From Ancylostoma caninum (lineage: Eukaryota; Nematoda; Chromadorea; Rhabditida; Ancylostomatidae): a stretch of 64,000 nucleotides of DNA. The DNA lies in assembly GCA_037903475.1 (NCBI GenBank), contig JBAJFG010000454.1:1240001-1304000 (forward strand). The letters run 5' to 3'. The notes under the pieces were generated by a model. That model was not told the origin of the DNA. It saw only the letters and a list, made by a program, of their open reading frames with translations, and made no database searches. Of this stretch, positions 1-13,782 are shown piece by piece. Position 1 is the stretch's first letter, and each line of letters starts with the position of its first letter. Both the position numbers and the translations under genes were made by a program.

Positions 1-2788
1 GATAGCAATAGAGCGACGGGTCTAGAGTTGAAGAATGGTTGAAAGAAACGAATGGCATGATATGAGCAGAAAGTAGAAGATTAGATCATGTGAAAATTTA
101 AGAAATCCCAGAAAGAACTCGAAACTTTCCAATGATTGAACAAATTTCCAGCGCGCGGGCAGTGCCCATAATTTTGGCTCACCCTATACTGTTCCACCGC
201 TCAAGGTATTCGTCCCTATTACTAGGTGCGTGCAAAAGTTCTGGAGCAGTTGTACCTATTTTTTCAAAACGCTATTACTTGACACAATGTCAGCAATTTT
301 GTTTAAGACAAAAAGCATTGGCATCTGCGTAATGTTGCCAATATGGCACAGGAAAGAATTTTTTCAGAAGCTAAAAATTCGACAGGTCTACACCTGTAAT
401 AGTGGCACACTTCTTTCTCCAGTAGAGTCCGTTCATTGAAAGTTTTACAGCGGAGGTAAAGCCAAGGAAGGTTGAGATGGGGGTAGTCTGTAAGAGGCAG
501 GCATAAGGAGCAATATAGGTTAGGCTAGAGTTTCGGAGCACGAATGGCCAATTCTTTATACGGTTGACACTGCAACATGCTGGTGTGCGTCAACCCACAG
601 CTGGAACAAATCACATATTTTCCCTTGATTACTTTAGGAAAAAGAAACTACTATAGGTCTACAACTACTGCAGAACCTACTAGAAAAAGATTATTGTGCA
701 TTCATTTGAAAAAAAAATTCATTACAGATGAGTCGTTACTGACCATGAAAAGTCAAAATTTTTTTAAAGAAGGTACTAATGATTCGGCCATTTTTTAGGT
801 GGGTGGCAGGAAACCCTACTTTGGGATGACCTCCTGCTATTGCCGTACCTGACCCGTTCTCTATCAACAATAACAATTCTTCCATGAAACGAATTGTTAG
901 AAAATCTGGAGGTCGAACATCTGTAGACTTGGTAGTGTGGACGTTGGTGCTCTTCGCTCAACTTACGCGAAATCCATCTACTCTCCTTCCCGTTCTTACC
1001 AATTTTCTTCAAGTGACGAGACATTTTTGGCTAAATTCCCCGTAATGTCTTCCGAACTTTGCATAAGGTCTGGTTCAACCTGCATTTCCTGGCGCATTTG
1101 CGATGACCGAATCTTTGACCTAATTGTGAAGCATTTTCCAGGCTCTCATCTATGCTCAAAATTCCTAAGAACCCTCAAGCACCTGGCATTTTAGAGAACA
1201 TACTCTCCACAAACGCATTACTGATGCTATCGGTCGCTTTTCTTGTTGATCATCTAGATTTGATTTCATAAAGCGAAATTCCCCAAGTTATTACACAGCT
1301 CATAGCATTGGTTTTATACCCAAAACAGAGCAACGATGTGACGTAGATCCGAGCCAAAAGTGGTCTAGGTATCAGATGTTCCAATCTACCAGCATACCTG
1401 AAAACCGTTGCAGGATATCCCAAACGCAAGAAGCAAAACGAAGTTGAACGGTGAAATACCACCAACTGCCCCGGAACCTTTGCACGCACCTAATATTTTC
1501 TACACGCTTGAAAGCACATTATAACCTCAAACTCTCACTTCCATAGACTTTTGCATGACTGAAAGCCGTTGATCTCAATGGTACTAGTTATTCTCGAGAC
1601 TCCGGCAAAGTGGGAAGCTCAAAAACGGGCTTTTGGCATTTCGCTTTAATCATGCACGTCATCGCGAACATCTGCTCCTGCCGTTCCCAGACCTGTGAAA
1701 GTATCCGAAACCATTCCGAAATGGGACTGCGCCTTTAGGTCACAGCAGAAACAGGGTCGTTTAGGCGACAGCCTTTAGGTTACAGCAGAAATGGCAGGAC
1801 AATTTTTTGAAGGAGCTAACAAAACTTCGACTTTTGCAGCCTATTACTCCCTTTATTTGCATTCTTAATAATTGAAAACCTAGTTTTTTTTAGTAATCCT
1901 ATGCTCTATGAAGAACTGCTGTATATACTGCAGTAATTCCTTTGTCTCTCTCATTTTTATGAAACGTGAGCAGTCGGAAGTCCCATTCTTTTTCATTACC
2001 ATTGGTCCAGCTGAGAACAGTGCGAACATACCTATATATTACTTTTTAGATTTAAAAATTTGGATGTAGTCGATGAATACCTGTCATTTCTATTCCTCAA
2101 TTCGGCGGAACATGCTTGCATTTTCCTAGCTGTATTCTTATTCGAGGCTAACAATGACTCTCGAGTCCAAAATATCTCTTTGCAACGAGCTGCACTCTCC
2201 TTCCTTTTCGCGGTTTGGTACACCCTCTTGTATTCGCCAGTTGACCTATCCATTGCCAAAACAGTATGCTGTTGAAACGCTTCCGTGACAAGAAGTGAGA
2301 GTTTTGATTATTTCCTTTGATCGAGCAAAAAGTCGGTTCTATTCGCGAAGATTTCCACTTCACCCCAAAAATCAAGTCCTGTAGAAATGCTGCAGGAAGG
2401 TTTCTCTGTATCCAAAGAGTCCGGGTCGAGCATAAAACAGTGTAAAGCGGGGTTCTAATCTCTAACCAGTCCCGCTAGTCATGGTAAATAACCAGATGTT
2501 TGCACTTTCCTCACTTCAAAGTGTTAGTTCGTTAGGTTTTCCCGCTCCTCTCAACAACTAGCCGCTGAAGTACCGGCTTAATGATCATAGACACATAGTT
2601 AGACCGAAAGGAACGGAATCAATCGCCAGCAGACTTATGTTATTACATTGTTTGTCCGTGGTGGATAATTGTATAATTGTAGTCCATAGAGTCGTTAGAA
2701 TAAATTATATCATGCCGCCATATCATTTTTATTCAAGAAAAGAGTTCAGGAGATCAATTCCTCACTTCGCCTTACCTATCTATCTGCC
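1..2788. other. Unannotated stretch, no supported gene
   Basis: I see no splice-phased set of exons or recognisable protein motif here. Short open frames exist on both strands but are interrupted at the density expected of AT-rich noncoding DNA. The stretch at 940-1500 has somewhat longer open segments on both strands, but none resembles a family I know. Confidence 0.5.
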
Positions 2789-3092
2789 AGTGGCGGAAGG
2801 ATGCGCCAGGGGGGGGGGGGAGTGGGGTGGCCCGCCACACTCCGTGTATAGGCAGCCAACTTCTTTGAAATCGCTTTATGAAATAGATGAAGGATTCGTG
2901 CTAGCTTTCTATTTTTTATTTTTCTTACTATTTCCAATACTTATTTCTGATTATTCCAGTTTAGAACTGAGTTTTTGTCAACCTTATTCTCAAAACTTCA
3001 ACCGTTTGTGCCCCCAAGACCGGCAAAGACCCCATTTTTTTCACGTCCTACCCCTCACTTGCCTACCCCTCTATTCTCCCACGTTCTAGGTC
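2789..3092. repeat. Dispersed-repeat-like block with G tract
   Basis: The block opens with a GTGGCGGA-like motif and an 11-base G run at about 2809-2820, and closes near 3092 with C-rich sequence and a TCCGCC-like inverted counterpart. A similar pairing of G tract and C tract bordered by GGCGAACGCAG / CTGCGTCCGC motifs occurs at 56648-56860. This suggests ends of a dispersed inverted-repeat element. The family is not identified. Confidence 0.3.
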
Positions 3093-4066
3093 CGCCGTCT
3101 TTATTCTACTGGCATTGAAAACTTTTTTTTGGGGAACTCTTTTCGTCTTTAGCAACGATGTGTGTGTGTAATGTTGTCAAAGCCTCAAAGCACTGTAAAA
3201 CAGAAGCTTGATGCTGCATGTTAGCTTTTATTTCCTTGAAGAGTTTAAGGATATTTCAAATAAGATTAACTCGAAGAACGAAGGTCATCTATGCGTGTTT
3301 CAGATGACAGACTAATTTCTATATTCTGTGCCCTAGCCACCATTCTTTTCATCTTTTTTCCCACTTTCATACTTTTAAAATTTTGAAGTAGAGACTTGTT
3401 CGTGTATGCATTCAATAGAATTTACGTACATATCCTTCCAGCTAAAACATTTCCATCACCAAGGTACCCTCAAAAGGCTTCCATGGCGGAAATAAACTTT
3501 ACGCAAACGTCCAGCGCTTCACTCCAACATCCTTGTCGGATGTGCAGTCGACCCAGACGTCACCCAAAAATAAGCTCGTGACCATGATAGATGTGCAGCC
3601 AGGCTTGCAATAGCAGGAAAAATGTCCGGAAGGATGAAAAAAACCAACATATGTAGGCTGTAACTATTGTATAATTAACTCGCGGCTGAAGTACTTCGGA
3701 AGTTCCGCGTAAAAGTACAAATCTATCGAAAGCTAAGCAAAAATGTATACGTCAAAATGTGCCCCGGAACTTAGCCTTCCGGCTTGAATGAGTGCAGTAC
3801 TGCTCATTCATCCGTGGAAATCCGCTTTCTGTTGTTGTTTCTTTTTATTTCTTCTGGACTTCGATACAGTAGAGAAGAGTGTATGTTTTCTATTGAGCTT
3901 GTCAAAGTATAACAATGGTCTTGAGGTTGAACTCTCAAAAGCTCAACAGATGAGCAAAAGAAGGTGTTCAAACATCAGGCTTCTTTCTGCAGACGGCACA
4001 AGTTTGCAGTGGATACAGTACTTCTGGGAGAGGATGCACCATAAAGACTACCCATGATAGAAGAGA
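3093..4066. other. Unannotated stretch
   Basis: No gene, RNA or element boundary is recognised. The only open frames are short and carry no identifiable domain. Confidence 0.5.
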
Positions 4067-4440
4067 TAATATACCCAAATTTACCCCTTACCTCGTACCC
4101 ATCAACATTAGCCCTAATCATCATTGAGATTACCCAGGATTAACGTATTGACATCACACTGGACCTGGGTGCATGAATAAGATTACCCAAGGTAAACGTG
4201 TTGGAGCCCCTGATAACGATGGGTGAACTTGTGTGGTGTTACTACGTCCACCCTGGGTAATCTCATTGATTCACGCAGCCCCTAATTTACACGTCGTTAA
4301 CAACAGCGTCAATATGTTTTACCTTGGCTAATCTCAGCGATGCATCCAGAGCTACGTATGTCTGCTAATACTCGATGTTACCTATACCCAGATGCTACCC
4401 ATGGGTGATCATAACAACAATTCCATACCCACGGGCATGA
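4067..4440. repeat. Inverted units of a dispersed GAGATTACCCAGG repeat
   Basis: The motif TTGAGATTACCCAGG followed by RTAAACGTGTTGA occurs in direct orientation near 4122 and 4183, and in inverted orientation near 4250-4265 and 4308-4345. The same units, again in both orientations, recur at 42590-42860, and a partial copy lies at 6877-6960. The arrangement is typical of a nonautonomous foldback or MITE family. No coding capacity was seen. Confidence 0.5.
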
Positions 4441-6990
4441 GATTACTCATCCTTCCAGATGGTGCATTCTGTCACAAAGTAGTAGGTGCCGGGAGCCAAT
4501 TCTGGAGTTCCTCGGAGCGCTGTACACTTATAAACAACCTGGGCAGTACTGCACGCCGTATGCCCTTTTGCTCACTCTGTCAAGCTACTAATGAATGTGT
4601 GGATGCGCAAACAATCAGAGTGCTATGCAGAAGGCGTTCTGACGTGTGTGAGGTCCACACCACTGCATTCTCTTCCGCCTACTATATTTAGGACCGAATA
4701 AAAATCGACTTACTTACTTCTATAAATAATTCATGCGGGACTAGATCCAAAAAATTCGAAATATCAAAAGACGGAGACACCTAAATGTCTGCTTATCATT
4801 CCTAGAGGACTATAATGCTTCTCCCTTTTCAAGCATGCGGACGGTAAACTTAGTAAAGGCAAATTTTCGATTTCGAATAAACCCATAGCTACCTACATGC
4901 ATAACTCTTTTCTGAGTATACCACCTACTATGTTTTGTTTTCAATCAGAGCACAGCAGCAGTCCCTGCTTATTGCTCAGCACCTCGGAATGCGCTCCTAT
5001 CAGTAACTTGCATGGGATCCTTCGTAAGATTTTGTATTCTGTGTGCGCGAAGTTATTTCGATGCGCCGATTCGCTTTGAATACTGCGCAAAAATTGATAA
5101 GTACGGTGCCAGTGAATTATTGAGTGTAAGATCTCAGGACGGAGTTCTCTTTTACTGTAGCCAGATGTCAGGATGGGGCTTCCTCCCACATTCCCGCCGT
5201 CGTGAGCTGGGTCGTCAATCAGTCTTATGAAAACACTTATGAATATTTGATTTGTAAGCAATGTTTGTATGGGAGGAGTGGCTCACCCTCCTTGAATGAC
5301 ACTGTAGAATAGAGGTGGACTTCAAACGCTGCTGAATCTCATCTTCGAGAGCTATTCATTCTTTTACTCGCAGTGAAAGAGAGCAGCGAAGGGAGCTCTT
5401 ATTGTTCCCCTGCAGCAGAGCAGAGTAATAGCTGTGTGAGACTGGTCTCAGATCGGATGTCGACAATCAAGAATAGCTTCTTTTTTTGCAATGATGATGA
5501 TAATATTATAGCAGTAATTCCTAGTTCGATGCACCACCTCGCAACCGGGGAAAAACCTGGGATGGTAGTAAACCTACTGAAAATATCAGTTAACGATGAA
5601 CGGTAACTGGCAGCTAACTCCCAGCTTACGCGGAACTGCGGGAGAGTGATGTAAGCTTCATTGGAACGAACATGGCTGCTGATGCTTAAATACTACGACG
5701 AAACGGGGACCATACTTGCAGGTGAACTCACAATTCGAAATCGAACTATGAGCTCACCGTCATGCTGAACTTGCTCTCAGTATGAAACGACGAGGACACC
5801 GGGAGCGAAAGAGTGTGCGGCGCGCGAGACACAGACGGCGGCCTCATCCTTTCGCGGAAAAGTCCTCCAGAGGACTTTTTGCTCATGGTTCGCGTTCACC
5901 GTTGTAGCCAGTCGAGCGTGCACTGACTCCTTTTCGGTGAAGACGCATTTCCGGGTACACCCAGCTAGTCGACTTTCCCAGATTAAATCCCTCATGTTTT
6001 ATAGGCACGCAATTACATTTGTGAGCTTAACACATCAGAGTTAGGTTACGCGGGAAGAGATTCACTGGCCGCTTGGGGTATAACGATCACATAAGGTCCC
6101 GTTAGCACCCGAATCCATGGTTCAGAAGTATGTCAGCATACTTCGGGGACAACGAGTATCCCATCTGTGAAGATTCGAAACCACTAAGTGTTTGAAGGTT
6201 TTGCAAGAGCCTCATCACTCAAAGACCGCAGTTGTCACTTAGCTCCTATGTAGCTAGTTGATGGTTGCAAACCAGAGCTGACAGTTCACTGCGACCTTCT
6301 GCTCATCGTTTCGTTGACGTTCCAGGAGGTTTACTACCACCTCTGGTGGCAAGTCGGTTTAACAGCTGTTCTGACACATCCTTACACGTACATTCTAGCG
6401 ATCCTCGCCCGCCTTGACCCGTTTGACCCATCATGACGTTTCAGAACAGTGGAGAAACGTCGCAGTTGTTCGCTAACCAGTACTGTAGCGATGAATGGGA
6501 TGATTGCGAATATAAATCGGGGCTGGAAGCAGAGATGAGCGGAATTCCGGTTCCGCATGTTCGAAAGTTCCTGAGTTCTGGAGTTGTGCGAGCTCCTGGC
6601 TCCTACATTTCTGGAGGATTATAGTAGTTGAGTCACGCCAATTTATACATGATATCTTCAGCTCTCCAAATTTATCCAGTCCTCGATCTTTCTTTAACCT
6701 ATGACTTCTGACCTCTGGTTTCACGCAGTATTTGCACTTATCCCTCACTGCGAGTCATGAAACGATACCCAGGTAAGTGAACGATGGTTAGCGTTACTGA
6801 TTATGTCATAGATTAGGTTAGGAGATGAAGGACGTGGAAGTTGGTTTGCTAGCGAGAGGCGGAAAAATGGGTAATAATGCCCCTGGGTATCAGCATGGTA
6901 TGGACAACGTCACGTATGGGTAAGCATTTGATGGATGACTAGTGAAGGGTAAATTACTGAAATTCAAAAAAAAAATCAATAAATCACTGA
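4441..6990. other. Unannotated stretch with one dispersed repeat copy
   Basis: No gene is supported. The segment 5350-5590 resembles 12430-12670: both have a CAGTGAAA start, a GTCGACAATCAAG-like block and a CGCAACCG block in the same order. These are therefore two divergent copies of one dispersed repeat. The remainder is unrecognised. Confidence 0.4.
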
Positions 6991-6995
6991 AAATA

Positions 6996-8296
6996 CAGGG
7001 TGGCTGTTAAGTATGGGTCGCGTTTTCAAGATGCTAAAAAGAAAACAAGAGAGTAGCTTTCACCTGCTTTTGCTAATGGTACTATAGGCAGTGGCTTCTG
7101 TAAATAGCATGAGAATTTTGGTCCCCGTCCTTGGACTCCTTCAGAAGTTATAGGGAGATTTCGTCATCGTACTGCCATCGCTGACCTGAGCGATTGCGCG
7201 CTCTGTGTTACTGAATTTGTTAAACGCGCTGGTTTTCTCGCATCACCAGTCGGGAACCTGGTTGGGCAGCAGAGGGAGAGAGGGTATGCTATCCCACTCC
7301 AGAAACCAGGGAGACCTCTATCAATTCGCACCTCGCGTTGACGTGGCATCAAGGAGAAAAGTATCGCCAGCGACAACTCGATCAGATTGAATCACCTAGC
7401 TTCCAACCAAAATATCTCTCCAAACACTGCTCAGAAGATCGCGAAACTTCAGCTGGGGCTGTGCAGTTACTAAACGTTCTGGAACAGGGCACTGTCAGAT
7501 TAGGGCAGGAGGGAACATTTGGAGTAAGCAGAGAAAAATCTCAACGGAAATCTCCGTGGCCGCCTCCTCAATCTCTTTTTTGGAGACGAAAAAAGTTTTT
7601 CACTTTTAGAGCTGCATGGATTCTGTTCAGCCAGCACAACTACTGTTTTGCTTCGTAGTACCATGAAGAAGTGGATGATGAGCGGATGAGCTCTGCTCCT
7701 TTAGTCTGCCATGATTTGGGATGAGTTCACTTCATGAAGCTCTAATTCGCTATTATTCATGGTAAAATTGGCGAAAACTGACGCCAGTTTTCATAAGCAA
7801 GCGCTATTACAAAATGTGCTTCTTCCATGGATCAGGAAACACAGCTTCGTACAATGATTTATCCTGCAACAAGACTGGGCCCATGATCGCACCACAAAAT
7901 CCACTTTCGTCTTCTGTGACCCTGATTTTCCCAGTTAGTGAGGCCAAGATATATGGTCATCCCACACCTCGATCTCATTCCGCTGTTCTACTTTGTTTGG
8001 AGTTTCTTAGAGGACAAGATGTCTGCTACAAGCCACAAAAGTGTGAACTCCCCCAGGGCAGCATTTGAAAGAAAGTGGAGCAAGACCGACGACAACCTCT
8101 CGCGGCCAACAGAAGTCTTGCCTAGGGGGAGACAAAGGACCTGCGCTTGGTTCGCAGTAGACGACTTCGCGCAGCACCTTGCTTGCTGATGACTAATGAT
8201 TTATTGAAACAGGTAATAAATATGCCGTCCCGAAATCTCGCGTTTCTGGAGCAGGAGGTTAGAAAATTGAGCGATCCATACTTAACAGCCACCCTG
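6996..8296 (+). mobile_element. Decayed Tc1/mariner-type DNA transposon
   Basis: The element is about 1.3 kb and bounded by terminal inverted repeats that begin CAGGGTGGCTGTTAAGTATG at 6996 and end with the reverse complement at 8296. Both ends are flanked by TA (6994-6995 and 8297-8298), the target duplication of the Tc1/mariner superfamily. The length matches an autonomous element of that group, and transposase-like sequence survives inside. Terminal repeats remain well matched even though the coding part is broken by stops and frame changes, so this copy cannot make transposase. Confidence 0.85.
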
Positions 8297-8336
8297 TATT
8301 TTCAATCACTGGAATCATTTGCTTGGATTGTACCGT
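7290..8336 (+). pseudogene. Tc1/mariner transposase remnant
   Basis: Plus-strand translation, changing frame several times, gives transposase-like fragments in the expected order. These are an FGDEKSF block near 7580, an LQQDWAHDRTTKST block near 7870 that matches the LQQDnAp.H second-aspartate region, and a segment near 7960-8010 that in related transposases reads SPDLNPLDYxxW. Multiple stops and frameshifts interrupt it. In intact enzymes these blocks carry the DDE/D catalytic triad that cuts and joins TA-flanked DNA. The tail of the open frame runs past the right terminal repeat and is not part of the protein. Confidence 0.65.
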
Positions 8337-11300
8337 GAAGTAATTTTATCTCTCCAGTGTTAACAAATCTAGCAAATCTTAGCTTGAAGATGTTATTACA
8401 CTTGTCATTGGTGATCCCAATTCGGATTCTTAGTGGATTCGGGCCCTGGTTTCGCTGCCCTCACGAACTTGATGCTTGATGGTTGATGGTTGAACTCAGC
8501 TTGGTGGTTCCCGTTTGCCCACTCAACATGCAAACATTGTCAAAGAGTATTTAAAGAGCACAATTTTGTAAAAGTTCCTTCTGACTCGCTCATGAGTTTT
8601 CTCTTAGAGGTATTTCACCCAGGCCTAGGATCCATCTACTTCCTTCATTCCGCTCTATAGGAGCTCTTAATCTAACTAATGGCTGTGCGCTACATAGAGA
8701 AAAGGCGGGTGAAAGTGTTGTTCTCAACACGACCCCCTACCCATTCCACCCACCAGAATGTTCCATGAGAGGAACGACTTTTGAAATGCAACAACAGAGT
8801 CCTACTGAAATAAGAAATGCAATTCGTTCTTCTTAGAAAATCCAATTATCCCTGGGATAATGTGCTCATTCGGTTTCCAAGGCTCTTTCACCTTATCGCT
8901 GTCTCATCATTTTGGAGGTCCACCTCTAACAGGAGCGTCCATTGGGATCCAGAAACGTCGCGTTGCTCGGACCAGAGCTCATCTTTGAGCAAAGATCGTC
9001 GTGATTAGCTGCCGTCATCTGCATATGTGCCCCTCATAGCGCACCACAGTTTTTCTTTGCCCCTCGCTTGCTGGGCTGTTTATTTTTATGGATTCTGCAC
9101 TTGAATTGTCTGGGAACCTTTTAAGAACGGTGATTCAACCACATTGCACTTTTCTTTTGCACAACCATTATGGTCCTTCCCACATTCGGAGCTGAGTAAA
9201 CCTGTGCTATTTGTCCTTCATAAAACTGCTCGTATTCAACTTCCGCTGTTTCTTTTTTTACGGGCGACCCGTCAGCCATTCAGCAACGGAGCAAGCCACG
9301 TAAGGCACCAAGAAATGCTCAGGGATCCCTTTTATGAGCCCATTAAATTTCTTTTTCCGCAAAAGTTTCAATAAATCCTGTATGTGCACTTTTAATGGCC
9401 ATGTTTGGAAAGCTATTAGACTGAGGGGCCGTTTCATGAATCATCTGCACTCACCTCTTCTAAACCCTTTGGTGTTTGCTTAGCGACGCCCATGCGTGTC
9501 TTCATACGCAGACAATGGCCGACGGCGCTCACGTAGCTGTTCACCAGGCTTCGCTCCTTTGTCTGAAAGCATTTTATTCTGATGATACTTCCTCTTAATA
9601 AGAGTATACCTCTATCACATCATAATTAGCACGTATGTGGTTATGCAAGCTGTGCAGAATTGGCAAAAACATCTTGGAAAATCGTTTATTGTGGATTTTG
9701 CGTGTATTCTCCAGGTAGGAGCATAAACTTTGAACAAATAGCCATTGCATGCGGATTTTCTGCATTCACAGAAGATTATATATTCAGATAGAAAGATTAG
9801 GATTTAATATTCTCAAACAATTGCAAGACATCTGATATTTTTGCAAATTTTCCCTCTTGGCTGTTTTTTATTAAACATTTTTCAGCCTGAAGGCATGATC
9901 CACTCAGATTTTAACTCTCGAGATTAATTAAGTACCAGATTTTCAAAGGAATTACAAGAAGAGATCACTCAACCTATGATCATCTCGAGGGACAAAAAGC
10001 GAGAGATAGAGAGAAGAGAAGGACGTATGAGGATTCACCTGTACGACTAGTATTATGCGTCTCATCAGGTAACCAATCTAGCCTTTCAGCGATATAACCC
10101 TTCCTCATTTACTATGACGAACTTCTGGTTCGTACTTTTCATATATTTAATCAATCGAATTAAGTCAAGGGCTGAATCTGAACTGAAGTTTTCATAAAAT
10201 CCTTCTGAAGTTTTGGCCGTAAAAGAAATCCAAGCGGAAGCTCCACCTCTCCCTTCCACTCTCAGCCACCACCTCTCCCACCTCCCCCATGCTCCACTCC
10301 CCAGTCCGTCTACGTCCGTTCCGTCACTGATACACAGTAATTTCTTATGCAGATTTCACATCTACCATACTCTAACAATGATTTACTCGGTGTGGAGCGT
10401 TGTACCCAAGTAAGGCAGTACGATAGAGCTCCATGAGTGGTCAATTCATCCGAATGACGAATCGCAGAGCAACGATGGACCGCCCTTTCAAGATGCAGCT
10501 TCTAAGCCATGGCATAGCTAAGAGCACACGCGAAAATTGATTATTATGATTGAATGTTACAGTTACGGCAAGTGCTACACATTCAAAAATACTAAAAGAG
10601 ACGTCACTTTTTTGTGGTGCACTAGGACTTTTTTTTCGAAAAAATCTGCTTCAAAATTTGGATTTTTTTCTGTTCCAGAAAAAGTTGTCGAAAGAAATTC
10701 AAAAACTACCATGACGTTCTGAAGCAATTCGACACAAATTTCGTAATATGGATACAGTTTGCAAGATTCCCCTCCTCTCGAAAACATTTCTTGAAAAGAT
10801 CCCGCCGTGCTGGGCTTATTAGCGTGCAATACTTTCGAGTAAACACGTCTCATCTGCAGGCTGCGGCAAAATTACCCTGGGTACGCCTCCTCCATCTGCA
10901 CAGAATTGTCAACTCAGCATTCCTTATGTCATGCAGATTCTAGTTTCATTTGTATTGGACCCCTTTGCGATTTGTTCTTTTACCCTGTGAAAATTTCCAA
11001 AATTCTGGAGCTGTTTACGTTTCCTCCCACTGCGTACCTACGTATTTGCTAGCAAGATTTAATTTCTGTTCTATGCTCCATTAATTTTTTTCTTTTTGAT
11101 TACCCAAGGTCTTACTGCAAAAAAAGCCGAAATTCGGATGGAACAGCACTGTGCAAACGAAACCACAGTCAAATTCTGCAATTTTACGCGTTCTTTATTT
11201 TTTCCACTTTTATTTTCATTCTTTCGCTGACAACTTCTTCACTGACTCCACTAGTTCATCCTCCAAGTAACCTTATTAAAGTATACTGATGTCCTATTTG

Positions 11301-13662
11301 ATTTTCGCCGACTAAAAATAGTGGAGCAAAGAAGGATAACAAAGATTACTTCTTTTCTATTCCGTTCCGAAGGAAAACGTTGCCTAGCGCTTCAGAAATT
11401 TACGATTTCAAATTCAGAAGAAACACAAATAAAGGGGGAACGAAGTCTACAAAAAAAATTCTTTCTCGGCTTATCTCCTCTTTTCCTCTGCCATTAAAGG
11501 CATGAATATTGAAGGATCCATTTAAGGAAGTATAAGCCGCTCACTGTGCTCCTTCCATAACTTTACTCAGTATATTTCTTCCAGAAAGTTCACTCCACTG
11601 TTGTCACACAGACATGGAGGTCACTGGCCACATTTGCTTCAGATTTTTCTTTTCTTATCATGGTAGCTATGATCAGGATATCGTTGCGGTTCACATTTTT
11701 AAAGCGAATATCAGGGTTTTCTATCATTATAAAGATTGACGTGGAGATAGGAAGCACAGTGCACGAAGATCGGGTTAAATGAAGCATACATAATGTTAGA
11801 TGTTTTGAGAGAACATGCAATTATTAGGTTGGTCTGAAAGTTTTGTACGAAGTTCTACACTTCTTTTCAAACAATCATAACATTATTGTTCATGGATGGA
11901 GCCTGGTCTAGCAATTCTTGTAGTTGAGAAGTGGTGGAACATTCTTTTCTGTTGCTAAAGAGTTTCAATGCAAGGCCAAGAAATTTTGGATCGAAAAAGA
12001 ACTTTGGTACAAAGCTTCCGGAGCAACCTAATATTTTTTTTGAGTTACATAATATTAGTGCCGCTTCCGACACTTGGACGCGCCTCACACTATTACATTT
12101 TTTATTTGTTCCCTCATTTTTTCCGCTCACACATACCCCGTTTAAGTCAAATTTTCATCGCTAACCACATTATTATCCAATGTTCAATTACAGATTTCCA
12201 TAAAAGGAACCAGCTGTTATACAGTATCTATAATGGAAAGTGGAGAAAATCCTCTGTTATATAATTTTCTTTAGAAAAAAAGGAGTGCGAAACGGACTAT
12301 ATTCAACCGTCCACTGCCGGTTCCGTTTGCCCATCTTCCCAAGCAGTAATCCTTCGGCTGAATGGGAAATCTCAACATCTGACCCAACAAAGCGGTGTTT
12401 GCATGAGAAAGACACTGATAAACGCTGCTGACGCTCATCGTTGAGAGCCGCCCGTTCTTCTATCCACAGTGAAATCAAGCAGTGCAAGGAGCTGTTATTG
12501 ACCATTTGCAAAGAGCCGAGTAAAAAATAGACAGCGCTCCAATAATTGGATGTCAACAATCGAGGGGTGTTTTTATGGAAAACTGGTATTAAAATTAAAG
12601 CAGCAATTAATTTCTAGCTCAAGGCCCAGCTTCGCAACCGCCGGAAACCCGGACGGCATCGCGACTTTATTACGATTCTGACGCATCCGAGCATGTCTAA
12701 GGAGGGTCGAACGGCCACCTCTTTGGAGCATGTCAGGAAACGTCAAAATCGTGAAAGCGTCACCTAATGCGATACCGCAATTACACAATGATTTTGTGCT
12801 GTTGCTTTCTATTCAAATGACCAGGTGCTCCTACAAGTTACATAAATTTGGAGAAATCGGCTGATATTCGGCACTTCAGTAGACTTTTTGGACGAAAAAG
12901 CAGTTTCTTCCTTCTTGGGACTTGGGAAAATTAGTGCTGGAATAAAATAACTTTAAAAAAATTTATCCGTACATTCCGTGTGTTATTACCTTCATTTGCT
13001 TTCATTTATTTTTTTTTCAATTTCATTAAGTCCAAATAGCTTCATCACTAGCTAAATTATTGTCTAAGTATTGCTCAAGCATAGGGCACATATTGGGCAC
13101 AATAAATAAGTAGATTCTATAGTATGTACTAGACAAGAATTAAGGGAAAATGAAAGAAACGGTGAGAAAGGAGAGCCAGGGAGGAAACATGCACTTGTTC
13201 ACCAATTTTCAATTTTTTTTAAAATCATTTTTATCGTAGTTTCAGCCATCATATAGTCATTTGTACAAGCTCTAATGAGAAGAAGGCAGAGATTCGATGA
13301 GTTATCCAGTGCATTTAAGAATTCATGGATAGAGTTGCTTTCCAACCTTGGAAATTCGCTGGGAGGCAGTGACTCTCGGTGATGATAACTTTTGCCTATT
13401 CAAGGAAAGAAATTGGAACTAATGTTCTCTCTATTACGAGTGCATATGCTGAATAGGAGTTTGTGGCAAAAATAAGATTGCAAAAGCACATATAATGACA
13501 AACACCCTATAAAAATGCTATCAAATAGCAGTAGAAGGACGAATAAGCAATAATGTAATAACGCGATTGAGGATTTTCTTCTCCTGTAGTCTTCCATACT
13601 TCCTGGTTTTTTCTCATGAGTTGCTTAAAATGACTACAAACTAGGTACTCCTAAGCACCTAC
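8299..13662. other. Long gene-poor stretch
   Basis: No exon series or RNA gene is supported. Noted items: a mariner-type end, TTAGGTTGGTCTGAAAGTTT at about 11825, with no matching inverted end nearby; a second copy of the 5350-5590 repeat at 12430-12670; and purine-rich GAGA-type runs near 10000. The open frame on the minus strand at 11590-11820 has no recognisable domain. Confidence 0.45.
11824..11860 (+). repeat. Solo mariner-type terminal repeat
   Basis: The sequence TTAGGTTGGTCTGAAAGTTT closely resembles the terminal inverted repeat of classical mariner transposons and follows a TA-rich site. I found no inverted partner within several kilobases and no transposase remnant beside it. It is probably the end of a truncated copy. 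Confidence 0.45.
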
Positions 13663-13782
13663 CTCTGGTTTTCCACTTCTAGTTGGTTCATCCTCCGGAT
13701 CTTCATCGAAATTGCCAAATGAAATGACCATGAGGAGCATTATTAGCATAAAAATAAATGCGGCCTTTAAAACTAGTTTCAT
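13663..13782 (-). CDS. First exon of a putative small secreted protein
   Basis: This 40-codon open exon starts ATG at 13782 and ends at a good donor (GAG then GTAGGT, intron from 13662). The product begins MKLVLKAAFIFMLIMLLMVI, a strong signal peptide, followed by an acidic SFGNFDEDPEDEP stretch. Such layouts are common for nematode secreted peptides and proproteins. The next exon is uncertain: an acceptor before about 13385 would add about 26 residues to a stop, and one near 13583 would add about 20. No family is recognised. A chance open frame is possible, but the start, signal peptide and donor in one short frame argue for a real exon. Confidence 0.4.

Noticed and set aside
2637..3089. 150-codon open frame on the plus strand
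   Set aside because: Crosses an 11-base G run and a C-rich repeat end; no recognisable domain.
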